64,000 nucleotides of DNA from Desulfobulbaceae bacterium UBA2273 (GCA_002347095.1 DDWZ01000014.1:1-64000), one strand, 5' to 3'; numbered from the stretch's first letter, positions 25,978-35,731 are shown. The notes: generated by a model not told the origin, from the letters alone. Made by a program: numbers and translations.

Positions 25978-28065
25978 TCACCGGGCAACCCTTCTCGGTT
26001 TTTTCCCCAGATCGATTTCGATCTGGTTCAGGGTACTTTTCGCCTTTTTTCTCAACAGTTCGTCCGGACCGGCCTGCGCCTTCTGGAGATGCCCACGCCC
26101 CTTTTCCATTTCCCTGGCCTTGCGAAACAGATCCCCCAGTTGCAGATGAATCTGCTGGGCCGCCTTGGTTTCCTTGGGCATGTCTCCGTTAACGCCGGAC
26201 AGGTAGGCGGCAATGGCCGCCTTGACCTTTTCTTGCCCGAGCAACCCGTCGCCGAACTCCCTGTACCAGCCTTGCAGGGATTCCGCCCCCAGCCATTGCC
26301 TCTTTCGGGCGCGCGCAAGAAAATCAATCCCCTCGGCATACTGGCCGAGGCTGGCCAGCATCCGCAGACGCGCCTCCGCATACACCTTTATTTTTGCCGG
26401 AACAGGCGCAGCCTCGGTTGCCTTGGTATAGTGCGCAAGGGCCTCCTTTTTCTTCCCCTGGAGCTCACTGAGCTTGCCGGCAAGGTAATCGAACTCCCCG
26501 AGATATTCCGTATCCTTATAGATGTTCTGCACATAGCAGAGCACCCTGTTGGCGGCGGCCAGGTTTTTCTGGAGCAGATAGACCTCGGTTCTGCGGCTAT
26601 AGAGATCGGCCTTGTCCTCGTCGGACAGGGCCAAACCCTGGGCGCGGAAATAGACCACGGAGGCCTGATCAAGCAGGGACAACGACTCAAGGGCCTGCCC
26701 GACCAGATAGAGAAAGCGCCCGTTCTCCAAGGCGCGGACATGATGGTGTTCGGCAAGATACAACTGATAGAGCTTGTCGTATTCCTTCCGCGCCAGATAT
26801 CCCTCCCCCAGATAGAGCAAAATTTTGCCGGAAAAATTTTCCTTTTTCCCGGCAGCTTGCCCCGGCTTGTCATGGTGCAGATAGCTCCGGCCGAGATCCG
26901 CCGCCGATCCGGCGTCTTCACGGGCCTGATAGCGGATAAACAGGGCGCGGCGGGCATCCTGGGTAATGGGCTCGTCCGGATACGCCTTGATCACGGCCAG
27001 AAACGGCTTGTCCCCCTCGGGGTCCTTGAGGTCGGAGGCCTGTTGCCCCTTGATCGTTCTCCGCTCGGGGCTGTCCATATATTCAGCCCGCCTAAATCGT
27101 GCCAGCACGGCGATTCGATCTTCCCGGGTTTCATCGTCGAGGATCCGCTCATAGAGTTTCAGGGCTGTAAGCCCATCCCCTCCCCGCAGATAACTCTCGC
27201 CCAACTCGAAAAAAATCTCCCCGCGGTCGGCAGGGTTCTCGGCCAGATTCAGATAATGGAACAGCGATTTCCGGGCGTCCTCCTCATTGCCCACCCGCAG
27301 ATAGACGAAACCAAGCTTGCGCAGCAGTTCCGGATTCCGGTGATGATAGTCGGGATATTTTTCAAAAAGCGTGGCAAAGGTCTGCAAGGCCCCGACAGGA
27401 TCCTTGTTGGCGGACATGAGCTCCCCCAACCCCATCAGGGCTTTGGCCTTGATCTCCTCCTGCCCGGATTCGGCGACCTGTTTATAGATATCCAAGGCTT
27501 CGGCCGCCCTACCCACGGCAAAAAGGGTATCCGCCTGCGCCAAACGCACCTGGTCCAGCAGGGGAGATTCTGGATAGCGCTTGAGGAAGAGCTTGAAGTA
27601 GATGAGCGCCTCGCGGTAAAACCGCATGCGGTAATGGGCGTAGCCGACCTCGAAATACGCTTGGGCCGCTCGTGTGGACTTTGGAAAATCGGCGCCGTAC
27701 CTCCGGAAAACATCACGAACCCTGCTCCACTGGGGGGTGGCGCTTTTTTCCGTCATCTGTTTGAGATTTTGCGCCGCCAGCCAGAGCGCCTCCTCGGCCC
27801 GCTCCGCTTCACGGAATTTTTCGTAGTACCGCAGATACGCCGCAGCCGCCTTTTCCTGATCCCCCCCCTTTACCGCATCTTCAGCCTCCTGCCAGACCTG
27901 AGCCGGAGTCTCGACGGGCACTGCCTGCGCTGGCGGCGCCGGAGGCGGGGCAACCTCCTTGGCCCAAGCTGGTTGAGGCTGAATTCCTCCGCAGACAAGG
28001 GTGACGCAAAAAAGCATGGAGAGCGGCAGGACATGAAGAGCATGGGAGAACTGGATGTTTTTCAT
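25978..28065 (-). CDS. exported TPR-repeat protein in flagellar regulatory cluster
   Basis: A 695-residue protein with an N-terminal signal peptide (hydrophobic core in residues 8-28, AWAK cleavage region) and at least eight tetratricopeptide-like helical repeats over nearly its whole length (for example YFEVGYAHYRMRFYREALIY and AAETLF-type helices). Such repeats usually act as protein-binding scaffolds in the periplasm. It lies between the FleQ-like gene and the kinase, in the same direction, so it may belong to flagellar control or cell-pole assembly. I do not recognise a named family. The start at 28065 places the signal peptide at the terminus. Confidence 0.75.
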   Translation of the reverse strand: MKNIQFSHALHVLPLSMLFCVTLVCGGIQPQPAWAKEVAPPPAPPAQAVPVETPAQVWQEAEDAVKGGDQEKAAAAYLRYYEKFREAERAEEALWLAAQNLKQMTEKSATPQWSRVRDVFRRYGADFPKSTRAAQAYFEVGYAHYRMRFYREALIYFKLFLKRYPESPLLDQVRLAQADTLFAVGRAAEALDIYKQVAESGQEEIKAKALMGLGELMSANKDPVGALQTFATLFEKYPDYHHRNPELLRKLGFVYLRVGNEEDARKSLFHYLNLAENPADRGEIFFELGESYLRGGDGLTALKLYERILDDETREDRIAVLARFRRAEYMDSPERRTIKGQQASDLKDPEGDKPFLAVIKAYPDEPITQDARRALFIRYQAREDAGSAADLGRSYLHHDKPGQAAGKKENFSGKILLYLGEGYLARKEYDKLYQLYLAEHHHVRALENGRFLYLVGQALESLSLLDQASVVYFRAQGLALSDEDKADLYSRRTEVYLLQKNLAAANRVLCYVQNIYKDTEYLGEFDYLAGKLSELQGKKKEALAHYTKATEAAPVPAKIKVYAEARLRMLASLGQYAEGIDFLARARKRQWLGAESLQGWYREFGDGLLGQEKVKAAIAAYLSGVNGDMPKETKAAQQIHLQLGDLFRKAREMEKGRGHLQKAQAGPDELLRKKAKSTLNQIEIDLGKKPRRVAR

Positions 28066-28147
28066 GATTTCTTTCACGGGAGTCGAGGGCAAGCGCTGTT
28101 GTCGCTCACCAGTCCTTGCGCCGGACAAAAAGGGACGCACCCTTTTC

Positions 28148-29530
28148 CTACGCCTCGGCAGAAGAGGAAACCAACTTGAATCGTTTCATCTTCTCAATAA
28201 GGGTAGTCCGGTTCACATTCAACAGCTTGGCAGCCCTGTTCTTGACCCAGTCGGTCTGCTCAAGGGCTTGCAGGATCAAGCGTTTCTCAAAATCAGACAA
28301 CACCTCATTTAAGAAAAAACCCTGCTCGGGAAGCGCTTCGAGCCGCTCAACCGGGGCGGCCCCGGCCTCAAGCAACCGTTCCGGCAGATCAGCCACGGAA
28401 AGCACATCACCGCCGGCGAGGATCACCATGCGCTCCAGCATGTTTTCAAGCTCCCGGACATTGCCCGGCCATGCGTAGCGCGCAAGCCTGGCCATGACCT
28501 CGTCGGACATCCCCTTGATTTTTTTCTTCCGGAGCCGGTTGAACCTGGCCACGAAATGCTCGACCAGCAGGGGAATATCCTGGCGCCGCTCCCGCAGGGG
28601 GGGCGCTTCGATGGGGATTACATTGAGGCGGTAATAGAGATCTTCCCGGAAACGTCCGGCCTCGACCTCCTGCTCAAGATCCCTGTTGGTCGCGGCAACC
28701 ACCCGGAAATCCGAGCTGATGGTTTTTGTGCCGCCGATGCGCTCAAATTCTTTTTCCTGGAGAACCCGCAGCAGTTTCACCTGGAGCATGGGACTCATCT
28801 CCGAGATCTCATCGAGAAAAACCGTGCCCCCGTTGGCCAGTTCAAAGCGCCCAAGCCGGGTCCGGATCGCGTGGGTAAACGCCCCTTTTTCATGGCCGAA
28901 CAACTCGCTTTCCAGCAACTCTCCAGGGATGGCCCCGCAATTTACCGGGACAAAAGGACCGGTGCCGCGCACCCCCTCATAATGGAGGGCCTGGGCGATG
29001 AGTTCTTTGCCGGTGCCGGATTCGCCCCGCACCAAAACGGTGGTTTCCGCATCGCAGACTTTATTGATCAGGGAAAAGACATGCCGCATGGCGCTGCTGG
29101 TACCGATAATGGCGGCGCAGCCTTTCTGGATTTTTGCCTGGGACTGAGCGGCCGGAGGAAGCAGGCGGCTTACCCCGGCCTTATCAAGGGCTTCGTCAAG
29201 GCGACTTTCGCTCACCGGCGCTTCAAGATAATCGACAGCTCCTGCCTGCAAGGCGGCAACTGCGTCATTGACCGACGGCGTGCTTGCCGCCACGAGAATC
29301 GCCGCCTGGGAGGCCAGCTCCTGGAGTTCGGCAAGGAAAACACCATGGGGCTGAAGCGAAGAGACCGCCAAAAGAATCGCCTGGCACTGATTTGCCTCAA
29401 GCCAGCGCCGGGCTTCCGCCTCGGAGCGGAGAATGATCAGGGGCAGCGCTTTTCCCTGAAGAGCCTTGGCCAGCTCGGAAGAACGGCCGGAAGAGTCAAG
29501 AAGCAGGAGGAGCAGGGGATTGTGCGTCAT
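28148..29530 (-). CDS. FleQ/FlrA-like sigma-54 activator with degenerate receiver
   Basis: A 460-residue NtrC-type regulator. The N-terminal ~120 residues follow the receiver fold but lack the acidic pocket and phosphorylatable Asp (LLLLLDSS, ILLAVSS). The AAA+ domain has Walker A GESGTGKE (169-176) and Walker B FLDEISEM. The sigma-54 contact loop reads GAFTHA (216-221) instead of GAFTGA. A Fis-type helix-turn-helix (NRAAKLLNVNRTTLIEKM) ends the protein. These traits match FleQ/FlrA-type master regulators, which are not phosphorylated. It heads a regulatory operon and is probably transcribed from a sigma-70-like promoter. Confidence 0.88.
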   Translation of the reverse strand: MTHNPLLLLLLDSSGRSSELAKALQGKALPLIILRSEAEARRWLEANQCQAILLAVSSLQPHGVFLAELQELASQAAILVAASTPSVNDAVAALQAGAVDYLEAPVSESRLDEALDKAGVSRLLPPAAQSQAKIQKGCAAIIGTSSAMRHVFSLINKVCDAETTVLVRGESGTGKELIAQALHYEGVRGTGPFVPVNCGAIPGELLESELFGHEKGAFTHAIRTRLGRFELANGGTVFLDEISEMSPMLQVKLLRVLQEKEFERIGGTKTISSDFRVVAATNRDLEQEVEAGRFREDLYYRLNVIPIEAPPLRERRQDIPLLVEHFVARFNRLRKKKIKGMSDEVMARLARYAWPGNVRELENMLERMVILAGGDVLSVADLPERLLEAGAAPVERLEALPEQGFFLNEVLSDFEKRLILQALEQTDWVKNRAAKLLNVNRTTLIEKMKRFKLVSSSAEA

Positions 29531-29586
29531 ACCACCTTCATGAATTTATCGTTTTCTTTTAATAAATTTCAGAGCTTATGTTCTTT

Positions 29587-29616
29587 TGTATACATTATTC
29601 AGAAAAAAAGTGTCAA
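29587..29616 (-). promoter_or_regulatory. sigma-70-like promoter of the FleQ-like gene
   Basis: On the minus strand TTGACA (29616-29611) and TATACA (29592-29587) are separated by 18 bases. The start of transcription would be near 29580, 50 bases before the coding start. The surrounding 29531-29726 is AT-rich and probably also drives ftsE on the other strand. Confidence 0.72.
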
Positions 29617-29726
29617 TTTTTTTTCACATGCTATATTTTATCAATAATTATTGAATTGTTATGTATTATTATGGCCTAGCCGTCATCCGGAGGGTCTCCC
29701 CCGTCGGATCAAAAAAGGTTTTTCAC

Positions 29727-30455
29727 ATGCCGAGAGACGCAAGCACTGACAAACCCCTGGTCGAACTGGTGAACGTCGCCAAGATCTACCCTCCCGACAT
29801 TGTCGCCCTGGAAGACGTTTCCCTGCGGATTTACAAGGGAGAAATCTTTTTTCTCACCGGCATGAGCGGCGCGGGAAAAACAACCCTGATCAAGCTGATC
29901 TGCCGCCTTGAAACTCCCACCCGGGGCCTCATTGAGGTGGCCGGCCGCGACCTTTCCCGGATCAGCCCCGCAGGCATCCAGCGCATGCGTCAAAAAATCG
30001 GCATCGCCTATCAGGATTTCCGGCTGCTGGAGAAACAAACCGTTCTCCAGAACATTGCCATGGCCATGGAGGTGACGTACGCAAGCACCAAGGCGATCCA
30101 CGCCAGGGTCGATGAGCTGCTGGCCCTGCTCAACCTCTCCGACAAACGGGACAAACTCACGGGCGAACTCTCCCGCGGAGAACAGCAACGAGTGGCCCTG
30201 GCCCGGGCCGCTGCCAACGGACCGAGCCTGCTGCTGGCCGACGAACCGACCGGCAACCTTGACCCAGCCGCGACGGAGCTGGTCATCAATCTCTTTCGCC
30301 ACCTGAACGAAAAAAATGGCTCGACCATCGTTGTCGCCACCCATGACAAGTCGATCTACGCGGAAACCGAGCACCGGGTTATGGATCTCCGCAAGGGGCA
30401 TCTGTCAGCCCACCCCAACCGTGCGCCGCGGCAAATCGAACTTTTTGAAGCGTAA
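29727..30455 (+). CDS. ftsE: cell-division ABC ATPase FtsE
   Basis: FtsE is the ATPase of the FtsEX complex at the division septum, which controls murein hydrolases through a periplasmic partner. The product is 242 residues with Walker A GMSGAGKTT, the signature LSRGEQQRVALARA, and Walker B LLLADEPTGNLD. I chose ATG 29727 (MPRDAST); an upstream ATG at 29661 would add residues of no similarity. ftsX follows at a 60-base gap, then envC and ctpA. Confidence 0.95.
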   Translation: MPRDASTDKPLVELVNVAKIYPPDIVALEDVSLRIYKGEIFFLTGMSGAGKTTLIKLICRLETPTRGLIEVAGRDLSRISPAGIQRMRQKIGIAYQDFRLLEKQTVLQNIAMAMEVTYASTKAIHARVDELLALLNLSDKRDKLTGELSRGEQQRVALARAAANGPSLLLADEPTGNLDPAATELVINLFRHLNEKNGSTIVVATHDKSIYAETEHRVMDLRKGHLSAHPNRAPRQIELFEA

Positions 30456-30515
30456 CCGCCGCGAGAATCCAGCCTTACGGACGAAACCGCTTTCCCTTCC
30501 AAGGAGCACCAGACG

Positions 30516-31403
30516 ATGCATTTTCTGGCCTACATTGTGCGCCAAACAGGAAAAAACCTCCGGCAAACCTGGGGAACGCAGGTCATGACCCTGCTGACCG
30601 TGACCCTCTCCGTGCTGCTCTTTGCCTTTTTCTTTCTTATTTACACCAACATGCTCCGGGCCAGCGCCCGATTGGGCGACGATCTCCGCCTCATTGTCTA
30701 TCTGGACCAGGAGATTCCCGAACAGAAACGGCCGGAAATCGAAAAAAAGATCCGCGATTTCGGCCCGGTGGAAAAAATTATTTTTGTCTCCCGCACCGAG
30801 GCATTTTCCCGGCTCAGCGCCCAACTCGATAAAGAAAAGGATGTTCTCAACGACCTTGGCCCCGATTTTCTGCCGCCTTCCATCGAGGTGTACCCCCTCA
30901 AGAACCTCCAAGACCTCACCAAAATCAGCCAGTTTTCCGACTTCCTCCTGACCTTGCCCCACGCGGCCAAAGTCCAGTCCGGCAGCGACTGGCTCCGTCG
31001 TTTCGGCGATTTCACCAACCTTCTTCAGGTCGTCGTCCTGTTAAGCGGGGTCCTGCTCATTATCAGCATGACCTTTATCATTTCATACACCCTTCGCCTC
31101 ACCGTGGTATCCAGGCAGGGCGAGCTTGAGATCCTCAGGCTGCTTGGCGCCACCAGCGCCTATATCCGCCTGCCGCTCCTGCTCGAAGGCATGCTGCAGG
31201 GGTTTTTAGGCTCAAGCCTGGGGCTTGGAGCGCTGTACCTCCTCTATCAATGGATTGCCAGCCGTTTCAGCGGCCCGGGATTTCTCAACCTTTTCGACTT
31301 CGCTTTCTTCCCCCCGGAGCTCACCGCCGCGATCCTGCTGGCCAGCGTCGTTCTTTGCACGGGCGGCAGTCTTTTTTCAATCCGCAGATTTATCCGCATC
31401 TGA
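30516..31403 (+). CDS. ftsX: cell-division permease-like protein FtsX
   Basis: A 295-residue polytopic membrane protein. One transmembrane helix lies near residues 22-45, followed by a periplasmic loop (about 50-165), and three helices in the C-terminal half (about 170-195, 220-245, 265-288). FtsX relays FtsE ATP hydrolysis to the periplasmic EnvC-type activator. The gene lies 60 bases after ftsE and four bases before envC, a compact ftsEX-envC operon. Confidence 0.94.
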   Translation: MHFLAYIVRQTGKNLRQTWGTQVMTLLTVTLSVLLFAFFFLIYTNMLRASARLGDDLRLIVYLDQEIPEQKRPEIEKKIRDFGPVEKIIFVSRTEAFSRLSAQLDKEKDVLNDLGPDFLPPSIEVYPLKNLQDLTKISQFSDFLLTLPHAAKVQSGSDWLRRFGDFTNLLQVVVLLSGVLLIISMTFIISYTLRLTVVSRQGELEILRLLGATSAYIRLPLLLEGMLQGFLGSSLGLGALYLLYQWIASRFSGPGFLNLFDFAFFPPELTAAILLASVVLCTGGSLFSIRRFIRI

Positions 31404-31406
31404 CGC

Positions 31407-32693
31407 ATGACTTCCATTTTTCGCCGCCCATACTTCTCCCTCTGCGTGCTGCTCCTTGCCATTTGCCTGGGCGGCCAGCGCCCATGTTTCGCCGCGGAAC
31501 CGGCTCCGGTAAACGCCAAGATCCTTGAGGAACAAAAAAGGATCCAGCGCCTGAAGAAAGGCATCGAAGACCAAAAATCCCGGGTGCAGACCACCAATAA
31601 AAAAGAAAACTCCCTTCTCACCGAGCTTGAGCGCTTAAATGGCCACATCCAAAGCGAAGGCGACAAGTTGAGCCATCTCAAGAAAGATCTGAACAAACAC
31701 GAGGAGCAGATCGCACAAAAACAGAGCGAAGCCGCCCAGGCCATAACCGCCAAGGAGCAGGCAAAGGTTCATATCAAAAAACGCCTCAATTCCTTTTACC
31801 GGATGGGTGAGATCGGCATGATGAATGTCCTCTTTTCCACCAGCAAACTGCCGGATCTTCTTGCCTTTCGCGAGTATTTCGATGCGTTGCTCAAGCGCGA
31901 CCAGGAAGTCATCCGCCAATACCGGGAAAAAGTCGAGACCCTGGAAAAAACGCGGCTCGGCCTGCAGCAGGAAAAACAGGCTCTGCTTGAAACCATCACC
32001 AAGGTCAAGGGACAGGAAGAACAACTGGCCACCACCCGCAATGAGCGCATGCGGTTGCTGCAAAAGGTAAAAACCGAGAAAAAACTGTACCAACTGGCGC
32101 TGCAAGAACTCGAAGGCGCCGCGGACAGGCTGACCAACACCCTTGAGCTGCTCAAGGCCGAAGCAGCCAAAGAGGCCCGCCAGAAGGAAGTTCGCGCCAA
32201 GGAATCCGGCCAGAAAACCGTCCGGAAGCCAACCCCTTCGAACACCAAAGGCTTTGCCACCCAGAAAGGCCGTCTCCCCCCGCCGGTACCGGGCACGGTG
32301 ACAACGCTGTTCGGCAAGAGCGTCCAGAAAAAATTCGGCATCACCACCTTTGCCAACGGCATCGACATCAAGACAGCGCCTGGCACCGAAATCACCGCCA
32401 TCTACGACGGCAAGGTAATCTACGCCAAATTCCTGCGCGGCTACGGCAACCTGCTCATCATTGACCACGGCCAGCAATATCTCAGCCTTGTTTCCCGGGC
32501 GGCGAAATTCTTCAAGGAAGAGGGCGACACGGTTACCAAGGGTGAAGTGGTTGGGGTCATGAGCGACCAGGAAGGATTGCTTGGCGAGGGGCTGCATTTC
32601 GAGATCCGCCACGGGACCAAGCCGGAAAATCCCCTGCAGTGGATAAACAACGGCAAACTGACCATCAAGGCAACCTCCAAAACACCACGGTGA
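31407..32693 (+). CDS. EnvC-like murein hydrolase activator with degenerate LytM domain
   Basis: A 428-residue periplasmic protein with signal peptide (cleavage near CFAAEP), a long coiled coil (about 38-250) and a C-terminal LytM/M23 domain. The metal-site pattern is incomplete: the first His position reads FANGIDIK (Asn) while the later LHFEIRHG stretch keeps one His. EnvC of E. coli also lacks a working metal site and activates amidases rather than cutting murein. Being next to ftsEX, it should be the FtsX-controlled activator. Confidence 0.9.
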   Translation: MTSIFRRPYFSLCVLLLAICLGGQRPCFAAEPAPVNAKILEEQKRIQRLKKGIEDQKSRVQTTNKKENSLLTELERLNGHIQSEGDKLSHLKKDLNKHEEQIAQKQSEAAQAITAKEQAKVHIKKRLNSFYRMGEIGMMNVLFSTSKLPDLLAFREYFDALLKRDQEVIRQYREKVETLEKTRLGLQQEKQALLETITKVKGQEEQLATTRNERMRLLQKVKTEKKLYQLALQELEGAADRLTNTLELLKAEAAKEARQKEVRAKESGQKTVRKPTPSNTKGFATQKGRLPPPVPGTVTTLFGKSVQKKFGITTFANGIDIKTAPGTEITAIYDGKVIYAKFLRGYGNLLIIDHGQQYLSLVSRAAKFFKEEGDTVTKGEVVGVMSDQEGLLGEGLHFEIRHGTKPENPLQWINNGKLTIKATSKTPR

Positions 32694-32818
32694 TATTCGC
32701 CTAACAATCAAGATAAATCATTGTTTTCCGGCATAAAACCTGCTAACATACAAGTTCGTGTCACCATCGCACATAACAATCAAACACCACTTTGGAATTT
32801 TCCGGTTAAGGACCACCC

Positions 32819-34195
32819 ATGAAAAGCTCGACAAAACGGTCAGTTATCAAAAACATTGCGGTCTCCCTCTGTGTCCTGGCCGGTTCTCTGCTGGCCTGGA
32901 ATTACTCAACAGTCACCGCCACAACCCAGGACACTTACGAAAGCCTTGAGGCCTTTTCCAAGATACTCAGCCTGGTTCAAGAAAATTATGTCGAGGAAGT
33001 GGACAGCCAGAAAGCCATTGAAGGGGCGATCAAGGGCATGCTCACCACCCTGGATCCCCATTCTTCGTATATGAAGCCCGAAGACTTTAAAGAATTGCAG
33101 GTCGAAACCCAAGGCAGCTTCACCGGCATCGGCATTGAAATAACGATGAAGGACAACATCCTCACGGTTGTCTCTCCCATCGAAGGAACCCCGGCCTTTG
33201 CCAAAGGGCTCAAGGCGGGAGACAAGATCGTCAAGATCGGCGAGGAACCGACCCAGGACATGAGTCTCATGGAGGCGGTAAAGCGGCTGCGCGGCCCCAA
33301 AGGCTCGGAAGTGACCATCTCCATTCATCGCAAGGGCTGGCCCGACCTCAAGGAAATCACGCTAATCCGCGACATCATTCCCATCCACAGCGTAAAATCG
33401 AAACTGCTGGAGCCGGGATACCCTTACATCCGCATCATCAACTTCCAGGCGCAGACCACGACTGATTTCAAAAAGGCGCTCTCCGACCTGGAAAAGCAAG
33501 GAAAGATAAAAGGGCTTATCGTGGATCTTCGCAATAACCCGGGCGGCCTTCTTGACCAGTCCGTGAAGATTGCCGACATCTTCATCGACGAGGGCGTGAT
33601 TGTTTCCACCAAGGGAAGGATCAAGGAGCAAAACTCCATGTTCTACGCCCGCGACAACAACGCCAAGTATAAATTTCCCGTGGTGGTGCTGGTGAACGAA
33701 GGCAGCGCCAGCGCCTCGGAGATCGTGGCCGGCGCCTTGCAGGATCACAAAAAAGCGGTAATCATCGGCGCCCAGACCTTTGGCAAGGGCTCGGTACAGA
33801 CCATCATCCCCATGGACAGCGGGGCAGGTCTTCGATTGACCACGGCCAGATACTATACCCCCAGCGGCCGCTCCATTCAGGCAACGGGTATTACTCCGGA
33901 TATCATTGTCCCTTCTCCCGCATCGCTTACCGTCGAACAGGATGAAAAAGATGATGAGCAGGAGAAAAAACCGAAATACCTGCGGGAAAAAGATCTGAAG
34001 CATCACATCGGCAATGGCCTGAATGACGATGTCACCCAGAAAGAGGAGAAGCCCAAACCCGAGGAAAAGCCGAAAACCAAGGTGAAAACCCCGGTAAGCA
34101 AGGAAAAGCAAGAGGCTGAGGACATAAGCAAGGATCAGCAGTTAAGCACCGCGCTCACGCTGCTCAAAGGCTTGAACGTTTTCGGCAAGAAGTAA
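32819..34195 (+). CDS. carboxy-terminal processing protease (S41)
   Basis: A 458-residue exported serine protease. An N-terminal signal/anchor (about residues 10-30) precedes a PDZ domain (about 100-180, FTGIGIEI) and the S41 catalytic core with the Ser-Lys dyad: Ser298 in EGSASASE and Lys323 in FGKGSVQ, 25 residues apart as in E. coli Prc. The C-terminal tail is rich in Lys/Glu/Pro. It follows envC by 125 bases, with a possible own promoter (TTGTTT, 17 bases, TAACAT near 32720-32750). Placement beside ftsEX-envC is common in this lineage and suggests a role in processing septal envelope factors. Confidence 0.93.
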   Translation: MKSSTKRSVIKNIAVSLCVLAGSLLAWNYSTVTATTQDTYESLEAFSKILSLVQENYVEEVDSQKAIEGAIKGMLTTLDPHSSYMKPEDFKELQVETQGSFTGIGIEITMKDNILTVVSPIEGTPAFAKGLKAGDKIVKIGEEPTQDMSLMEAVKRLRGPKGSEVTISIHRKGWPDLKEITLIRDIIPIHSVKSKLLEPGYPYIRIINFQAQTTTDFKKALSDLEKQGKIKGLIVDLRNNPGGLLDQSVKIADIFIDEGVIVSTKGRIKEQNSMFYARDNNAKYKFPVVVLVNEGSASASEIVAGALQDHKKAVIIGAQTFGKGSVQTIIPMDSGAGLRLTTARYYTPSGRSIQATGITPDIIVPSPASLTVEQDEKDDEQEKKPKYLREKDLKHHIGNGLNDDVTQKEEKPKPEEKPKTKVKTPVSKEKQEAEDISKDQQLSTALTLLKGLNVFGKK

Positions 34196-34244
34196 AGACG
34201 AAGAAACCAGATGACTCAGCCTTGATGGCTGACCATTGACCATA

Positions 34245-34278
34245 AAAAAAGGAGAGGCTCAGCCCTCTCCTTTTTTTA
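34245..34278. terminator. bidirectional terminator between ctpA and fumarase genes
   Basis: The GGAGAGG / CCTCTCC stem is flanked by seven A residues on one side and seven T residues on the other, so it can stop transcription from both convergent units. Confidence 0.92.
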
Positions 34279-34316
34279 TTAGCGACGCAGCCGCCTTGCC
34301 TGCGGAAATGGTCCGG

Positions 34317-34898
34317 TCATTTTCCACAACGGCTTGCCGCGGCAACCAACGCATAGTAATCACGCCCCTCCAGGTCGTTGATCACCACGGCCGGGAATTT
34401 TTCCACCTCGAACCGGAACAGGGCTTCCGGCCCCGCATCAGCAAAGGCAACCAGTTCGGCTTTTTTGATACATTTGGACAAAAACGCCCCGGCCCCGCCA
34501 ATGGCAGCAAGATAGACCGCGCCATGCTCAAGCATGGCCTGACGCACCTCGGCACAACGGGCGCCCTTGCCCATGGTCGCAGCTAACCCCAAAGCGAGCA
34601 GGCGCGGAGTGTAGCTGTCCATCCGATAGCTGGTGGTGGGCCCGGCCGCGCCGATTACCCGCCCCGGCCGGGCCGGACTCGGACCAACATAGTAAAGAAG
34701 CTGACCGGCAAGATCCACCGGCAAATCCTTTCCCTCATCCAGCAGGGCGCAGAGCCGGCGATGGGTCTGATCCCGGCCGGTGTACAGCGTCCCGCTCAGG
34801 CTTACCAATTGGCCGGCCTTAAGCGAGGCCAGGACCTCGGGGGTAAAGGGCAGAGCGACCTCGAGGAGATTCTCAAAAAAAGCAGATTCCGTTTTCAC
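34317..34898 (-). CDS. class I fumarate hydratase, beta subunit
   Basis: The 193-residue product matches the C-terminal (beta) half of iron-sulfur fumarases: SLSGTLYTGRDQTHRRL, YYVGPSPARPGRVIGAAGPTTSYRMD and the GAVYLAAIGGAGAF stretch. With the alpha subunit it interconverts fumarate and malate. The start overlaps the alpha stop by four bases (ATGA), so the two chains are made together. Some family members act on L-tartrate instead, but the pairing and anaerobic context favour fumarase. Confidence 0.9.
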   Translation of the reverse strand: MKTESAFFENLLEVALPFTPEVLASLKAGQLVSLSGTLYTGRDQTHRRLCALLDEGKDLPVDLAGQLLYYVGPSPARPGRVIGAAGPTTSYRMDSYTPRLLALGLAATMGKGARCAEVRQAMLEHGAVYLAAIGGAGAFLSKCIKKAELVAFADAGPEALFRFEVEKFPAVVINDLEGRDYYALVAAASRCGK

Positions 34899-35731
34899 AA
34901 GACAATTTCCTTATGCCGATGGGCATGGCACTGGATATTGATTCCCACCGGCAGACTGGCGATATGGCAGGGAAAAACCTCCATATGCACGGCCAGGGCC
35001 GTGGTGATCCCGCCAAAACCGTGAACCCCCTGGCCCTGATCATTGATCTCCCGCAACAGCCGCTCTTCAAGCACAGCCACATCCTCGCGCCCACTTTTTT
35101 CGCCAACCGGCCGCAGCAGGGCCTTTTTTGCCAGCAGGGCCGCCTTTTCAAAAGAACCGCCCAAACCAACCCCGACAATCATCGGCGGACAGGGGTTCGA
35201 GCCCGCAGCCAACACCCGGTCGATCACATGGCGAACCACCCCTTCCGTTCCGGCGGCAGGCGGCAGCATAACCAGACTGCTCATGTTCTCGCTGCCGCAC
35301 CCCTTGGGCAGAAAACGGATGGTAATCCGGTCGCCCGGAGCCAATTCGATATGGACCACGGCCGGGGTATTGGTCCCGGTATTCTTGCGGGTCAGGGGGT
35401 CGCACACCGATTTGCGCAGATACCCCTCTTCATAACCAAGCCGTACCCCCTCCTGCAACGCCTCCTGCAGGTCGCCGCGAATGTGGACTTCCTGGCCGAG
35501 CTCAAGGAAAAGGATGCCGGTGCCGGTGTCCTGGCACACCGGAATCCGATCCCGGCTGGCGATATTTGCGTTGGCGACGAGAACCTCCAGGATATTCCCG
35601 GCAAGTTCCCCGGTTTCCCGGTCCCGCGCGGCAAGCAGGGCCTCCAGAATATCAGGCTCCAGGTCATGGGCTGCGGCAATGGCCAGGTCGCGGACGGCCT
35701 GGCGGATCTCGCTGCTGTTAATCTCGCGCAT
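34895..35731 (-). CDS. class I fumarate hydratase, alpha subunit
   Basis: A 278-residue chain carrying the three [4Fe-4S] ligands: Cys66 in VCQDTG, Cys145 in KGCGSENMS and Cys181 in NPCPPMI. TRKNTGTNTPA is another family motif. This oxygen-sensitive two-subunit form is frequent in anaerobes and archaea. The gene directly precedes the beta gene. In a sulfate reducer it would serve the citric acid cycle or fumarate metabolism. Confidence 0.92.
   Translation of the reverse strand: MREINSSEIRQAVRDLAIAAAHDLEPDILEALLAARDRETGELAGNILEVLVANANIASRDRIPVCQDTGTGILFLELGQEVHIRGDLQEALQEGVRLGYEEGYLRKSVCDPLTRKNTGTNTPAVVHIELAPGDRITIRFLPKGCGSENMSSLVMLPPAAGTEGVVRHVIDRVLAAGSNPCPPMIVGVGLGGSFEKAALLAKKALLRPVGEKSGREDVAVLEERLLREINDQGQGVHGFGGITTALAVHMEVFPCHIASLPVGINIQCHAHRHKEIVL

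Noticed and set aside
25627..28179. 850-codon plus-strand frame
   Set aside because: Antisense shadow of the TPR and kinase genes, with no recognisable domain.
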